Of a stretch of 51,000 nucleotides of DNA, positions 17,177-25,416 are shown in pieces; within the stretch, counting starts at the first letter, position 1; every line of letters begins with the position of its first letter. The notes beneath the pieces were generated by a model, which was not told the DNA's origin, made no database searches, and saw only the letters and a list, made by a program, of their open reading frames with translations. The position numbers and the translations under genes are program-made. This DNA is from Prochlorococcus sp. AG-409-O23 (GTDB lineage Bacteria > Cyanobacteriota > Cyanobacteriia > PCC-6307 > Cyanobiaceae): contig QCKL01000001.1 of NCBI GenBank assembly GCA_003215355.1, positions 1 through 51,000 on the forward strand. The letters run 5' to 3'.

Positions 17177-18580
17177 TTGACGACGTCCACGACATCAGTT
17201 CAAGGGGGATCCCGTAGGAGGCTGATGCTTTTCTATGGCTTGGGTGATGCAGGGACAGGCCTTGCAGCAACACAACTAGGCTTCTACCTCTTTCCATTCT
17301 TCACAGGCAAAGCAGGCTTACCTGCTTTCATTGCAGGTTCAATATTGATGGTCATAAAGGTTTGGGATGCGATTAATGATCCCTTGATCGGGTGGATGAG
17401 CGATCACACTCGAACTCGATGGGGGCCAAGACTGCCATGGATGATTGGAGCAGCATTACCTCTAGGCATAAGCCTTGCAGCAATGTGGTTGGTGCCATCA
17501 GGTAATACTGCCCAAAAAACCATTTATTACTTGTTTATGGCGGTTCTTCTTATGACCGCTTACACAAGCGTCAACCTTCCCTATGCAGCCTTATCTACAG
17601 AACTTACTGAAAAGACATCTATTCGTACCCGTCTGAACGCTGCAAGATTTACTGGTTCAATTTTGGCTGGTTTAAGTGGACTTGTAGTTGCAGCGAAGCT
17701 CCTTTCAAGCAGCGATGCAGGCTACGTCGCAATGGGAAGAATTACTGGCTCAATAGCTACCGCGACCACCTTGATTTCCTGTTGGGGTCTTGCTCCTTTT
17801 GCAAAGAAGGCGAGAAAACCTGTTGAGAGAACTGAGCCATTCCGGCTCCAAGTAAGAAGAATCATCAAGAACCCTTTATTCCTTCAAGTTATTGGTCTCT
17901 ATCTACTCCTTTGGTGTGGATTACAACTTATGCAAACAGTTTCTCTTATTTATCTAGAAGAAGTCATGAAAGTACCTATAGAGCTCTCAAAATGGATCCC
18001 TATACCTTTCCAAATAAGTGCTTTATTTGGTTTACAAGTTTGGAGCTTTTTCTCTAACAAATTTGGGCGGGTAACTGCTCTTTATTGGGGAGGAATTCTT
18101 TGGATAATAGCCTGCATTTTGGCCATGCTTCTACCTCCACTTAATCCAAGTTCTTCTTTAGAAAGTCTATTTACCTTAAGCAACTACGAAGGCCTAAAAA
18201 TGCTTGCCCTGTTATTAATAATTTTATGCGTAGGTTTCGGAGCATCTACTGCTTATCTAATCCCTTGGTCACTACTCCCAGATGCAATCGACTCTGATCC
18301 AGAAAAGCCTGCAGGGATTTACACCGCTTGGATGGTTTTAATTCAGAAGCTTGGTATTGGATTAAGTGTGCAGTTGCTAGGAGTTCTACTCTCTTTCTCT
18401 GGTTATAAATCATTTGCCCAATGCACCAACTCAATAGGTTGCCCTGAACAACCAATTAGTGCACAGCTGACTATTCGGATATGCATGGGTCTTATCCCAG
18501 CCATACTTGTAACTATTGGCCTAATAAGAATGAGGAGTTGGCCTGCTCAAGGCGCCCCACTCAAAGCAATAAGTTCATGA
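17177..18580 (+). CDS. MFS transporter, GPH (sodium:sugar symporter) family
   Basis: A 467-aa inner-membrane protein with about twelve hydrophobic segments. The GPH-family marks are present: FYGLGDAGTG at the start, KVWDAINDPLIGWMSDHTRTR after the second helix (the MelB-type cation-site region) and a central cytoplasmic loop (FAKKARKPVERTEPFRLQ). Family members move sugars or related solutes with sodium or protons. The substrate is not known here. The start is taken as the TTG at 17177; an in-frame ATG a little later is an alternative. Its stop overlaps the start of the MlaE-type permease gene by four bases (ATGA), so translation is probably coupled. Confidence 0.87.
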   Translation: MTTSTTSVQGGSRRRLMLFYGLGDAGTGLAATQLGFYLFPFFTGKAGLPAFIAGSILMVIKVWDAINDPLIGWMSDHTRTRWGPRLPWMIGAALPLGISLAAMWLVPSGNTAQKTIYYLFMAVLLMTAYTSVNLPYAALSTELTEKTSIRTRLNAARFTGSILAGLSGLVVAAKLLSSSDAGYVAMGRITGSIATATTLISCWGLAPFAKKARKPVERTEPFRLQVRRIIKNPLFLQVIGLYLLLWCGLQLMQTVSLIYLEEVMKVPIELSKWIPIPFQISALFGLQVWSFFSNKFGRVTALYWGGILWIIACILAMLLPPLNPSSSLESLFTLSNYEGLKMLALLLIILCVGFGASTAYLIPWSLLPDAIDSDPEKPAGIYTAWMVLIQKLGIGLSVQLLGVLLSFSGYKSFAQCTNSIGCPEQPISAQLTIRICMGLIPAILVTIGLIRMRSWPAQGAPLKAISS

Positions 18581-19323
18581 CATCCCCTCGCTGGTTGAAG
18601 CGTCTAGGAAGCAGTCTCATGATCGGCGGGCAGGCTGTTGCTGCTGCCTCAAAAGGAAGAATTAATTCAATTGATCTCTCAGATCAACTTATGGAAGCTG
18701 GTCCAGCCAGCTTTTTGATTGTTCTTATTACTGGAATAGCAGCAGGAACTGTTTTTAATATCCAAGTCGCAGCAGAACTTAGCCGGCAAGGAGTGGGATC
18801 TCAGGTTGGTGGACTTCTTGCAATTGGTATGGCCAGAGAAATTGCACCTTTACTTACTGCAACCCTTCTCACAGGCAAAGTTGCTACTGCTTATGCAGCA
18901 CAACTTGGGACAATGAAAGTCACCGAACAAATTGATGCAATAACAATGCTCAGGACTGACCCTGTTGAGTACTTAGTTGTTCCAAGAGTCATCGCAATGG
19001 TTGTCATGGCACCAGTTCAATGTTTACTGTTTTTTTCTGTAGCCCTTTGGAGTGGTCAAATAAGTAGCACTGCTCTTTACCAGATACCTCCAGGGGTTTT
19101 CTGGGACTCAGTTAGAGATTGGCTCATCCTTAGTGATGTTCCTTTCATGCTCATTAAAGCTTTGGTATTTGGCCTATTGATTTCTGTTCTTGCCTGTGGT
19201 TGGGGTCTTACCACTAGAGGAGGTCCCAAAGAAGTAGGCACAAGTACTACTGGAGCTGTAGTCATGGCACTAGTGACAGTCTCCTTAATGGACGTCTTAC
19301 TAACCCAAGTTCTTTTCGGCTGA
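18577..19323 (+). CDS. mlaE: MlaE-type ABC transporter permease
   Basis: The membrane subunit of an MCE-associated lipid transporter; the plastid and cyanobacterial relatives (TGD1, Slr1045) move lipids between membranes. The 248-aa protein begins MTSPRWLKRLGSSLMIGGQA and shows the family's GMAREIAPLLTATLLTGKV segment and the EQIDAITMLRTDPVEYLVVPR loop. Five or so hydrophobic helices follow. An open frame reaches back to 18481, but that part lies inside the MFS gene, and the ATG at 18577 gives the usual start. The partner ATPase and MCE-domain subunits are not in the window. The stop overlaps the next start by one base. Confidence 0.9.
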   Translation: MTSPRWLKRLGSSLMIGGQAVAAASKGRINSIDLSDQLMEAGPASFLIVLITGIAAGTVFNIQVAAELSRQGVGSQVGGLLAIGMAREIAPLLTATLLTGKVATAYAAQLGTMKVTEQIDAITMLRTDPVEYLVVPRVIAMVVMAPVQCLLFFSVALWSGQISSTALYQIPPGVFWDSVRDWLILSDVPFMLIKALVFGLLISVLACGWGLTTRGGPKEVGTSTTGAVVMALVTVSLMDVLLTQVLFG

Positions 19324-19754
19324 TGTCAAATCAATCTTCACCCAAAGCAAATTCAGTGCAAAGTGTTGTTCTGAAGCCAACCCATCAATTGCCTCTGATT
19401 ATTACAACGCTAGGCCTGATCCTTCTAGCATTTCCCATAAATCCTTGGCCAGCAGTAGCGATAGTGGTTTTCGGCCTTTTTTTACTTCTTCAATCCTTCA
19501 CGCTTAAATTGGAATTCACCAACGACGCCCTCGTTGTCTGGCAATTGGGCAGAGAATTACGCCGCTTCCCATTTGCCAAATGGCTTGCATGGAGAATCTT
19601 CTTACCACAACTGCCAGGAATCCTTTATTTCAGGGAAGAAGCCAGTCCTCATCTATTACCAATACTTTTTGACCCCAATATGCTTGAAAGTCAGCTTCGT
19701 CTCAAAGTAGGTGATTTAGAAGCTGCTCCAGCTTCATCCTCAAAAAAAGACTAA
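19323..19754 (+). CDS. DUF3119 family membrane protein
   Basis: A 143-aa protein with two adjacent hydrophobic segments (about residues 22-60, PLIITTLGLILLAFPINPWP and the next helix), followed by a compact soluble domain with LEFTNDALVVWQLGRELRRFPF and ILYFREEASPHLLPILFDP. The arrangement is that of the cyanobacterial and plastid DUF3119 family, whose function is unknown to me. The start codon shares its A with the stop of the MlaE-type permease gene, so it is translationally coupled to a lipid-transport subunit; a membrane role connected with it is possible but unproven. Confidence 0.82.
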   Translation: MSNQSSPKANSVQSVVLKPTHQLPLIITTLGLILLAFPINPWPAVAIVVFGLFLLLQSFTLKLEFTNDALVVWQLGRELRRFPFAKWLAWRIFLPQLPGILYFREEASPHLLPILFDPNMLESQLRLKVGDLEAAPASSSKKD

Positions 19755-19776
19755 CAACCATCTGCCGATATGGTGA

Positions 19777-20796
19777 ATGCCTGAAGCCAACCTCCCAAAT
19801 CAAGAAAAGCAAACAGCTGAATCCGCTGCTTTGGATAAAACTATGAAGGAAGAACCTTCGATTAATAAATCTATTGATGAAGCAAGCATCTCATCATTGG
19901 AGCCGTATAAAGACTCTGCAAAACAGCCTGAAGTCAGCCCTCTTTTGCAAGTTGCTTTATCCGAACTAATCCAACGGCGAGATGAGCTCCAACAAGAGCT
20001 TCAAGAGCTTGATAAACGAAAATCTCAATTTGATGAAGAGTTAAAAACCTCCTTTACAGGACAATCAGACGCAATCGCAAGAAGAGTAAAAGGCTTTCAG
20101 GACTACCTAACTGGAGCGCTCCAGGATTTAGCTCAATCTGCTGAGCAACTAGAACTAGTTGTCCAGCCAGTAATGGTGAAGCCCTCTCCTCTTGATGAGG
20201 CTTCAAAAGATCAACCATTAGAAAATACAGAGCAGGTACCTGCTGTTGCTGACACTTTCAAGCCAGACGAAGCATTAATCCGCCAATGCCTTGAACAATT
20301 TCTTGGTCAACCAGACTTTTACGCCGAACCATGGAAATTACGTAGAAGTCTTGACCAAAAAGATCTTGAACTTCTTGAAGACTGGTTCTTTGGGATGGGG
20401 GGAAGAGGAGCGCAACCCAGTCGAGGGAACAGAGCCAAAAACGTTCTTGTCTCCTCAGCATTGATTGCAATTCTTGGAGAACTCTATGGAGACCGATTCC
20501 AGACTCTCGTTCTAGCAAGCCAACCAGAACGTCTTGGAGAATGGAGAAGGGGTTTGCAAGACGCTTTAGGCCTTAGTCGAGAAGATTTTGGTCCCAATAG
20601 TGGAATAGTTTTATTTGAACGCGCCGATGGAGTCGTGGAGAGAGCCGATCGGCTGGAAGAACGCGGAGAAGTTCCTCTGATTTTGATAGATGCTGCAGAA
20701 AGAAGCATTGAGATTCCTGTACTTCAATTCCCACTTTGGCTAGCTTTCGCTGCAGATCCTGAAGAAATCTACGCCGAAGACGAAGAACTTCTCTAA
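19777..20796 (+). CDS. DUF3086 family protein
   Basis: A 339-aa soluble protein restricted, as far as I know, to cyanobacteria. The first 65 residues are hydrophilic and probably disordered. A coiled-coil (about 68-130, with LSELIQRRDELQQELQELDK) comes next, and a C-terminal globular domain (about 165-339) begins at ALIRQCLEQFLGQPDFY and contains GMGGRGAQPSRGNRAKNVL and VLFERADGVVERADRL. It follows the DUF3119 gene by 22 bases and precedes plsY by 13, so all five genes from the MFS transporter to plsY look like one transcript. The function is unknown. Confidence 0.8.
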   Translation: MPEANLPNQEKQTAESAALDKTMKEEPSINKSIDEASISSLEPYKDSAKQPEVSPLLQVALSELIQRRDELQQELQELDKRKSQFDEELKTSFTGQSDAIARRVKGFQDYLTGALQDLAQSAEQLELVVQPVMVKPSPLDEASKDQPLENTEQVPAVADTFKPDEALIRQCLEQFLGQPDFYAEPWKLRRSLDQKDLELLEDWFFGMGGRGAQPSRGNRAKNVLVSSALIAILGELYGDRFQTLVLASQPERLGEWRRGLQDALGLSREDFGPNSGIVLFERADGVVERADRLEERGEVPLILIDAAERSIEIPVLQFPLWLAFAADPEEIYAEDEELL

Positions 20797-20809
20797 GTAT
20801 TTCTCTCTC

Positions 20810-21412
20810 ATGACTGGCCTATTAATCCTTTTAATTGGATATCTAATTGGATCCATACCTACTGGATATTTAGCTGGACGATGGCTTGCTGGCATCGACT
20901 TACGTCAAATCGGTTCAGGATCCACTGGAGCCACAAATGTTTTGCGAACTGTTGGGAAAATTCCTGCTTTACTGGTTTTCCTTATAGATGTAGGGAAAGG
21001 TATAGCCCCAATTTTTATAGCGACCTTATTTCTTGTAAGTGATTGGTGGAAAGTTGCCGCAGGTTTAACCGCTTTAATTGGACATATCTGGCCTGTTTGG
21101 CTTGGGTGGAAAGGAGGCAAGGCGGTAGCAACAGGTCTTGGAATGATTCTTGGGCTCTCCTGGTCGGTAGGCCTAGCTTCTTTAGGAATCTTCCTGGCTG
21201 TACTTAGTCTCAGCAAAACTGTCTCTTTATCAAGTGTTATTGCTGCTCTTAGTCTGCCTTTGCTGATGGTTTTCAGCTTTCATAACAATGGTTTCAGTCT
21301 GGCCTATCTCTTTGTATGTTTTCTGGCTATGGCAATGGTTGTATGGAGGCACCGAAGCAACCTCAAAAGAATATTTGCCGGCACGGAACCAAAGTTAGGT
21401 CAATCTCGCTGA
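20810..21412 (+). CDS. plsY: Glycerol-3-phosphate acyltransferase (acyl-phosphate dependent)
   Basis: PlsY moves an acyl group from acyl-phosphate to glycerol-3-phosphate, the first step of phospholipid and glycolipid synthesis, in the inner membrane. It is 200 aa with about five membrane helices. The three conserved cytoplasmic loops are visible: [12 protein letters not shown] near the N-terminus, [15 protein letters not shown], and [20 protein letters not shown]. Its gene's end overlaps the end of convergent pyrF by 13 bases. The upstream lipid-transport-like genes fit a membrane lipid theme. Confidence 0.94.
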   Translation: MTGLLILLIGYLIGSIPTGYLAGRWLAGIDLRQIGSGSTGATNVLRTVGKIPALLVFLIDVGKGIAPIFIATLFLVSDWWKVAAGLTALIGHIWPVWLGWKGGKAVATGLGMILGLSWSVGLASLGIFLAVLSLSKTVSLSSVIAALSLPLLMVFSFHNNGFSLAYLFVCFLAMAMVVWRHRSNLKRIFAGTEPKLGQSR

Positions 21413-22137
21413 AGCTCTGCTATCTCTCTACAAAAACTCGAGAATGATTCAACTCTGTCTTTCGCTTGGGTAATCGGTCTACCAATAACTAATCTTGATG
21501 CACCTGCTTTTAAGGTTTCCAAAGCACTCATCACCCTCTCTTGATCTCCGCAATTACTACCTTTTCGCCTTATTCCAGGAGTAACTAACTCAAAAGGCTC
21601 AGGATGAAGCTCTCTCAAAGCATGAACTTCCATCGGAGAACATACACAGCCACCTATACCAACATCCTTAGCCAATTGGGAAAGCCACTTCACTCTTGAA
21701 TAAATATCCTGCGGAATTAAAAGCTCCTCAGCAAAACGCTTTTTATCCCAACTAGTCAAAACAGTTACTGCCAAAAGGGTAGGGGCCTTTAAACCAACTT
21801 CCTCAGCCCCTTCTTTAGATGCATTGCGTGCCTCTATTAATGCTTGACGTCCAGCCGAAGCATGGACAGTAATCAATTCAGCGCCTGTCCTTGCAGCCTG
21901 GCGACATACTCCTGCCATCGTTGCAGGAATATCGTGAAATTTAAGGTCTAAAAAAACTCTCAATCCCCTAGTCCGCAACTCTGCCACAATCTCTGGACCT
22001 GCACTTACAAACAACTCCAATCCAACCTTTACCCATCTAATTTCAGGAGCTTTGGCAAGGAATGACAAAGCCTCAGCCCTATCCATTCCATCAAGGGCGA
22101 CAATTAGTCGATCTTCAGGAAGATGCAATGAGCTCAT
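21400..22137 (-). CDS. pyrF: Orotidine 5'-phosphate decarboxylase
   Basis: Catalyses the last step of UMP synthesis, decarboxylating OMP. The 245-aa protein is a TIM barrel with the first substrate-binding block [17 protein letters not shown], a Lys in VKVGLELF, the catalytic block [15 protein letters not shown] (the D-x-K-x-x-D triad), VTVLTS and the C-terminal phosphate loop [13 protein letters not shown]. All key residues are present. It belongs to the short bacterial group (PyrF type 1). It is 22 bases downstream of tyrS on the same strand, so probably the same transcript. It overlaps plsY at its 3' end. Confidence 0.96.
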   Translation of the reverse strand: MSSLHLPEDRLIVALDGMDRAEALSFLAKAPEIRWVKVGLELFVSAGPEIVAELRTRGLRVFLDLKFHDIPATMAGVCRQAARTGAELITVHASAGRQALIEARNASKEGAEEVGLKAPTLLAVTVLTSWDKKRFAEELLIPQDIYSRVKWLSQLAKDVGIGGCVCSPMEVHALRELHPEPFELVTPGIRRKGSNCGDQERVMSALETLKAGASRLVIGRPITQAKDRVESFSSFCREIAELQRD

Positions 22138-22159
22138 TAGAAAATGTTGATTATTGAAT

Positions 22160-23407
22160 TCAATGGATTAAGCGCCTAAAGGTTTTCTTGCCTAATTGCA
22201 ACACCTTGCCTACCAAGCTTCTGCTATCAGAAAATTCAAAATTAGGATCTGTAATTTTCTCACCATCCAAACGAATCCCTCCTCCTTGAATTTGACGCCT
22301 TGCTTCACTGCTACTTGCACATAATCCAATAGCACTAACCAAATAGAATGCTTTTACAGGAAATGTCACAGGGGAAAGTGAAGCTTCGGGAACATCTGAT
22401 AGTGAATCTTTCGAACCTGAAATCAATTTTTCGGCATTAATCTGGGCAGCCCTAGCTGCATCTAAACCATGTCGAGTTGCAGTAACAGCAAGGGCCATCT
22501 CCTTTTGAAGTTCTCTAGGGTTTTCAGTAAGATCATTTTGATTTAAGTCAGTTAGAGCTATCAGATATTCCCTTACAGCAGTATCAGGAACCTTTTCTAA
22601 TTTTGAATACATAGAGAGAGCATCCTCATCTATACCCACAGTGTTCCCAAGGCTTTTGCTCATCTTCTGAACACCATCTAATCCAACCAAAATTGGTAAC
22701 AACAGCCCAAACTGTGGTTTTTGGTCAAAAAGACGCTGCAAGTCTCTCCCCATTGCCACATTAAATTTCTGATCTGTTCCGCCAAGCTCAACATCTGCAT
22801 TCACCGCTACTGAGTCATACCCCTGTAGCAATGGATATAAAAACTCATGTAGAGATATAGGGTTGCCAGAGTTATATCTATTCCCAAAATCTTCCTTAGC
22901 AAGCATCTGACCAACTGTTGAAGTACTTAAAAGGTTAATAATTTCTCCTAACTCAAGCTGAGCCAACCAATCACTATTACGACGAACCTCTAAACGGCCA
23001 GGGGTAGTGAAATCCAATAAGGAAAGTTCTGGAGGGTGACCATAACCTAATTGTTCTAGATAATTTTTAGCATTTAACTCCACCTGCTCTGCAGAAAGTT
23101 GCAATCTTGTCTTGCTCTTGCCTGTTGGGTCTCCAATACGTGCAGTGAAATCACCAATTATTAAAACAGCAATATGGCCAGCATCTTGAAAAGCTCTGAG
23201 TTTGCGAAAAAGAATGCTATGGCCCAAATGAATATCGCTTCCTGTTGGATCTATACCAAGCTTTATTCGAAGTGGTCGTTTTTTTGTGCAAGATTCTCGC
23301 AAACGTTGCGCAAGATTCTGATCTGGATCCTCGCTCGTGCTTGATGGGAATACGTCTGCTATGCCCCGAGCCAACCAGGTTGGCAATGAGATTGGCTTCT
23401 CCTGCAT
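22160..23407 (-). CDS. tyrS: Tyrosine--tRNA ligase
   Basis: A class I synthetase that charges tRNA-Tyr. The 415-aa protein has the HIGH-type motif as HLGHS in [15 protein letters not shown], the tyrosine-binding region around [21 protein letters not shown], a KMSKS loop given exactly in [11 protein letters not shown], and a C-terminal S4 RNA-binding domain (about residues 350-415, with [20 protein letters not shown]). The HLGHS form and length fit the second bacterial TyrRS group. It starts 50 bases downstream of the DUF1825 gene and runs into pyrF. Confidence 0.96.
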   Translation of the reverse strand: MQEKPISLPTWLARGIADVFPSSTSEDPDQNLAQRLRESCTKKRPLRIKLGIDPTGSDIHLGHSILFRKLRAFQDAGHIAVLIIGDFTARIGDPTGKSKTRLQLSAEQVELNAKNYLEQLGYGHPPELSLLDFTTPGRLEVRRNSDWLAQLELGEIINLLSTSTVGQMLAKEDFGNRYNSGNPISLHEFLYPLLQGYDSVAVNADVELGGTDQKFNVAMGRDLQRLFDQKPQFGLLLPILVGLDGVQKMSKSLGNTVGIDEDALSMYSKLEKVPDTAVREYLIALTDLNQNDLTENPRELQKEMALAVTATRHGLDAARAAQINAEKLISGSKDSLSDVPEASLSPVTFPVKAFYLVSAIGLCASSSEARRQIQGGGIRLDGEKITDPNFEFSDSRSLVGKVLQLGKKTFRRLIH

Positions 23408-23457
23408 TGGAAGGGATTGTTTTGCTTAGCGGATCGTAGGGATCCAGGTATCTATTT

Positions 23458-23781
23458 TTAGTCTGACTGATCAAGCTGCGTCTTCATTCTTTCCAAGGTT
23501 GAATTCATCTGCTCAAACATCTGTTCAGGGGTAATCCCAAACTGGCCAAGTTGTGTTCTCAGTTGCTCTACTGTCATCTTTGCCTGGAAATCCTCAGACA
23601 GCTCAAAACGCTTCATAAAAACTCTATATCGCCCCATCAGAGCTTCCATTGTGCTTATGAACAATTTCTTACCCTCTCGATCAAACTTGCCATAATCGGC
23701 ACCAAGTTTCATCAACTCTTGATAATCGTTAAACAGCCTCCTTGCCTCTTCCTGAACGATCTCTGATTCAAAAAATGCCAT
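23458..23781 (-). CDS. DUF1825 family protein
   Basis: A 107-aa helical, charged protein beginning MAFFESEIVQEEARRLF, a hallmark start of the cyanobacterial DUF1825 family. Further conserved phrases are LGADYGKFDREGKKLFI and ALMGRYRVFMKRFELSEDF. No membrane segment or catalytic motif is visible. Its role is unknown. It is the first gene of a likely DUF1825-tyrS-pyrF transcript. The 250-base spacer upstream contains AGCATCA and TGATGCT as a 7-base-pair inverted repeat with a long loop, and presumably the promoters for both directions. Confidence 0.85.
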   Translation of the reverse strand: MAFFESEIVQEEARRLFNDYQELMKLGADYGKFDREGKKLFISTMEALMGRYRVFMKRFELSEDFQAKMTVEQLRTQLGQFGITPEQMFEQMNSTLERMKTQLDQSD

Positions 23782-24031
23782 AACTACTACCTAAGTTGAA
23801 TCAACTGTGAAAACAAAGCTTTTAGAGCGGATAAGGAGTTAAAGCATCAGAATCTCCTCTTTCAACTTTGATGCTTCAACAAAGAAAAACTGCATCTGTT
23901 CAGAGAGATTAGAAGCAATGTGCTGAATTCTCTCGAAAACCTTGAAGATCAGGAAGGGGTGAGAACCACACCAGGAAAGAAATCCAACTCTTTGATTAGG
24001 AATTCATATTGGTTCGTGCTGACTTAATTAA

Positions 24032-24775
24032 ATGGAGGAAAAACAAAAATTCAGGTATACAGACCTTGAGCTAGCTCATCTACTGCCACTTAACCACTTT
24101 GAAAAAATAGACTATGTCGTTAACCTCACTATTAGTCAGTGTCTTGGCATGGCCCGGCGCCACTGGTTAGATCCTCTTGCCCGGCAATTGCTGCTGCTCA
24201 GTGGTCATTTGCCAAGGGGAAAAGTCTTCACAAACCCTCTTAGCAATCATCGCAAAAAAGTCATAGAACTAGAACTGGAAGCCCTTAAGGGAAAGCAGCA
24301 ACTTTCAAAGATCAACACTGACTCAAAAGTGGACGTCAATCGTGCAAAAGCTTCCGATTGGCGCAATTTACCTGGATGTACCGAAGAAATGGTCGAGCTT
24401 TTACAGCGTCTTCAAAGAGGCGGAGTACAGCTCAGCAGGAGTGAAGACCTCTTTCAACTTCTAGAGCTTCCCGACCAATTGGCTGAAGCATGGCGACCTT
24501 TTCTAATCTTCCGCTGGTATGGAGACCCCCCACCCCTGGAGGCCGTTCCTTTGTTAGATATAAATGCTGCAGATATTTCAACGCTCAAGAAAAATTTGAA
24601 TTGGCCAGAAGAACGTTTTGACCGGCTCATCAGAGAGCGTCAGAAAAATTCATTCAAAGATCTCGCAGATCTACAAGAGAGACTTACGTTGCCAGCCTTT
24701 GCAATCGAGAAGCTAATAGGGATAGTGCGGTTTGGTTCTAAGCCAGCAGGCCCAACACTACCTCCAGGCTGCTAA
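24032..24775 (+). CDS. Helix-hairpin-helix (ComEA-like) protein
   Basis: A 247-aa protein without a clear signal peptide. The N-terminal 95 residues are helical and unassigned. Then come two helix-hairpin-helix type segments, at about 100-127 (VDVNRAKASDWRNLPGCTEE) and 175-202 (LLDINAADISTLKKNLNWPE), with a third weaker one at about 206-234. The VNRAKASDW and INAADISTL openings are those of ComEA/type-II-secretion-K style HhH repeats, which bind DNA without sequence preference. The lack of a signal suggests a cytoplasmic role rather than DNA uptake. The gene is followed after three bases by a GIY-YIG gene, so the two proteins probably work together. Confidence 0.8.
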   Translation: MEEKQKFRYTDLELAHLLPLNHFEKIDYVVNLTISQCLGMARRHWLDPLARQLLLLSGHLPRGKVFTNPLSNHRKKVIELELEALKGKQQLSKINTDSKVDVNRAKASDWRNLPGCTEEMVELLQRLQRGGVQLSRSEDLFQLLELPDQLAEAWRPFLIFRWYGDPPPLEAVPLLDINAADISTLKKNLNWPEERFDRLIRERQKNSFKDLADLQERLTLPAFAIEKLIGIVRFGSKPAGPTLPPGC

Positions 24776-24778
24776 TAA

Positions 24779-25378
24779 ATGGCCTTACATAACCACCAAG
24801 GAGAGCTTTTCTCCGCAAATGGTTTCTCAAGCAGCAAACCCCCTCTCAATTCAGAAGCAGCTCTTAGTAGAGATTTGCTGAAACATTGGCAGAGAAGTAT
24901 CTACAACTATCAATCTGAACTTTTTCAGAATAAAGCCATCATCCCTAAACAGATTTCACTTTTGAAAAACTCTGATGAAATAGGAGTAGATAATTTTGAT
25001 CCCTTAAAGCTTTCCCCATTACCCCTCAACTTCTGGCGCTGGTCAAATTGTCCTCACAGTGGTCCTGCAATTTATCTTGTTATGGATCTACCTGAAGATT
25101 TTGACCATCACGTTCTGCTTTATATCGGGGAAACAGTTGCTGCAGAAAATCGTTGGAAAGGCGAGCATGACTGCAAGTCTTACCTTTCTGCTTATGTAGA
25201 AGCTCTAGGGGCTACTGGCTTAAAAAATCAGTTAAGTATTAGGTTTTGGACAGATGTCCCACATCAAACCAGACTTCGTAGAAGACTAGAGCAAAGGTTG
25301 ATACAGCGATGGCTGCCACCTTTCAACAAAGAGACAAGAGCACGCTGGTCAACTCCATTCACTGCAGATGTCTCCTAA
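24779..25378 (+). CDS. GIY-YIG domain protein, probable nuclease
   Basis: A 199-aa protein. The C-terminal half is a GIY-YIG domain: GPAIYLVMD (GIY part, Tyr99), LLYIGET (YIG part, Tyr115), Arg125 in ENRW, Glu171 in RRLEQRLIQRW and Asn183 in PPFNKE. All the usual catalytic positions are filled, so it could cut DNA. The N-terminal half contains two QxxLF motifs (QGELF at 7-11, QSELF at 45-49), the form seen in sliding-clamp-binding peptides. It lies three bases after an HhH DNA-binding protein gene and 38 bases before pepA. A repair or replication nuclease is my inference; the substrate is unknown. Confidence 0.78.
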   Translation: MALHNHQGELFSANGFSSSKPPLNSEAALSRDLLKHWQRSIYNYQSELFQNKAIIPKQISLLKNSDEIGVDNFDPLKLSPLPLNFWRWSNCPHSGPAIYLVMDLPEDFDHHVLLYIGETVAAENRWKGEHDCKSYLSAYVEALGATGLKNQLSIRFWTDVPHQTRLRRRLEQRLIQRWLPPFNKETRARWSTPFTADVS

Positions 25379-25416
25379 AAAATCTGGCTAAAATCATTAA
25401 TCCTCCTTGACTGAAA

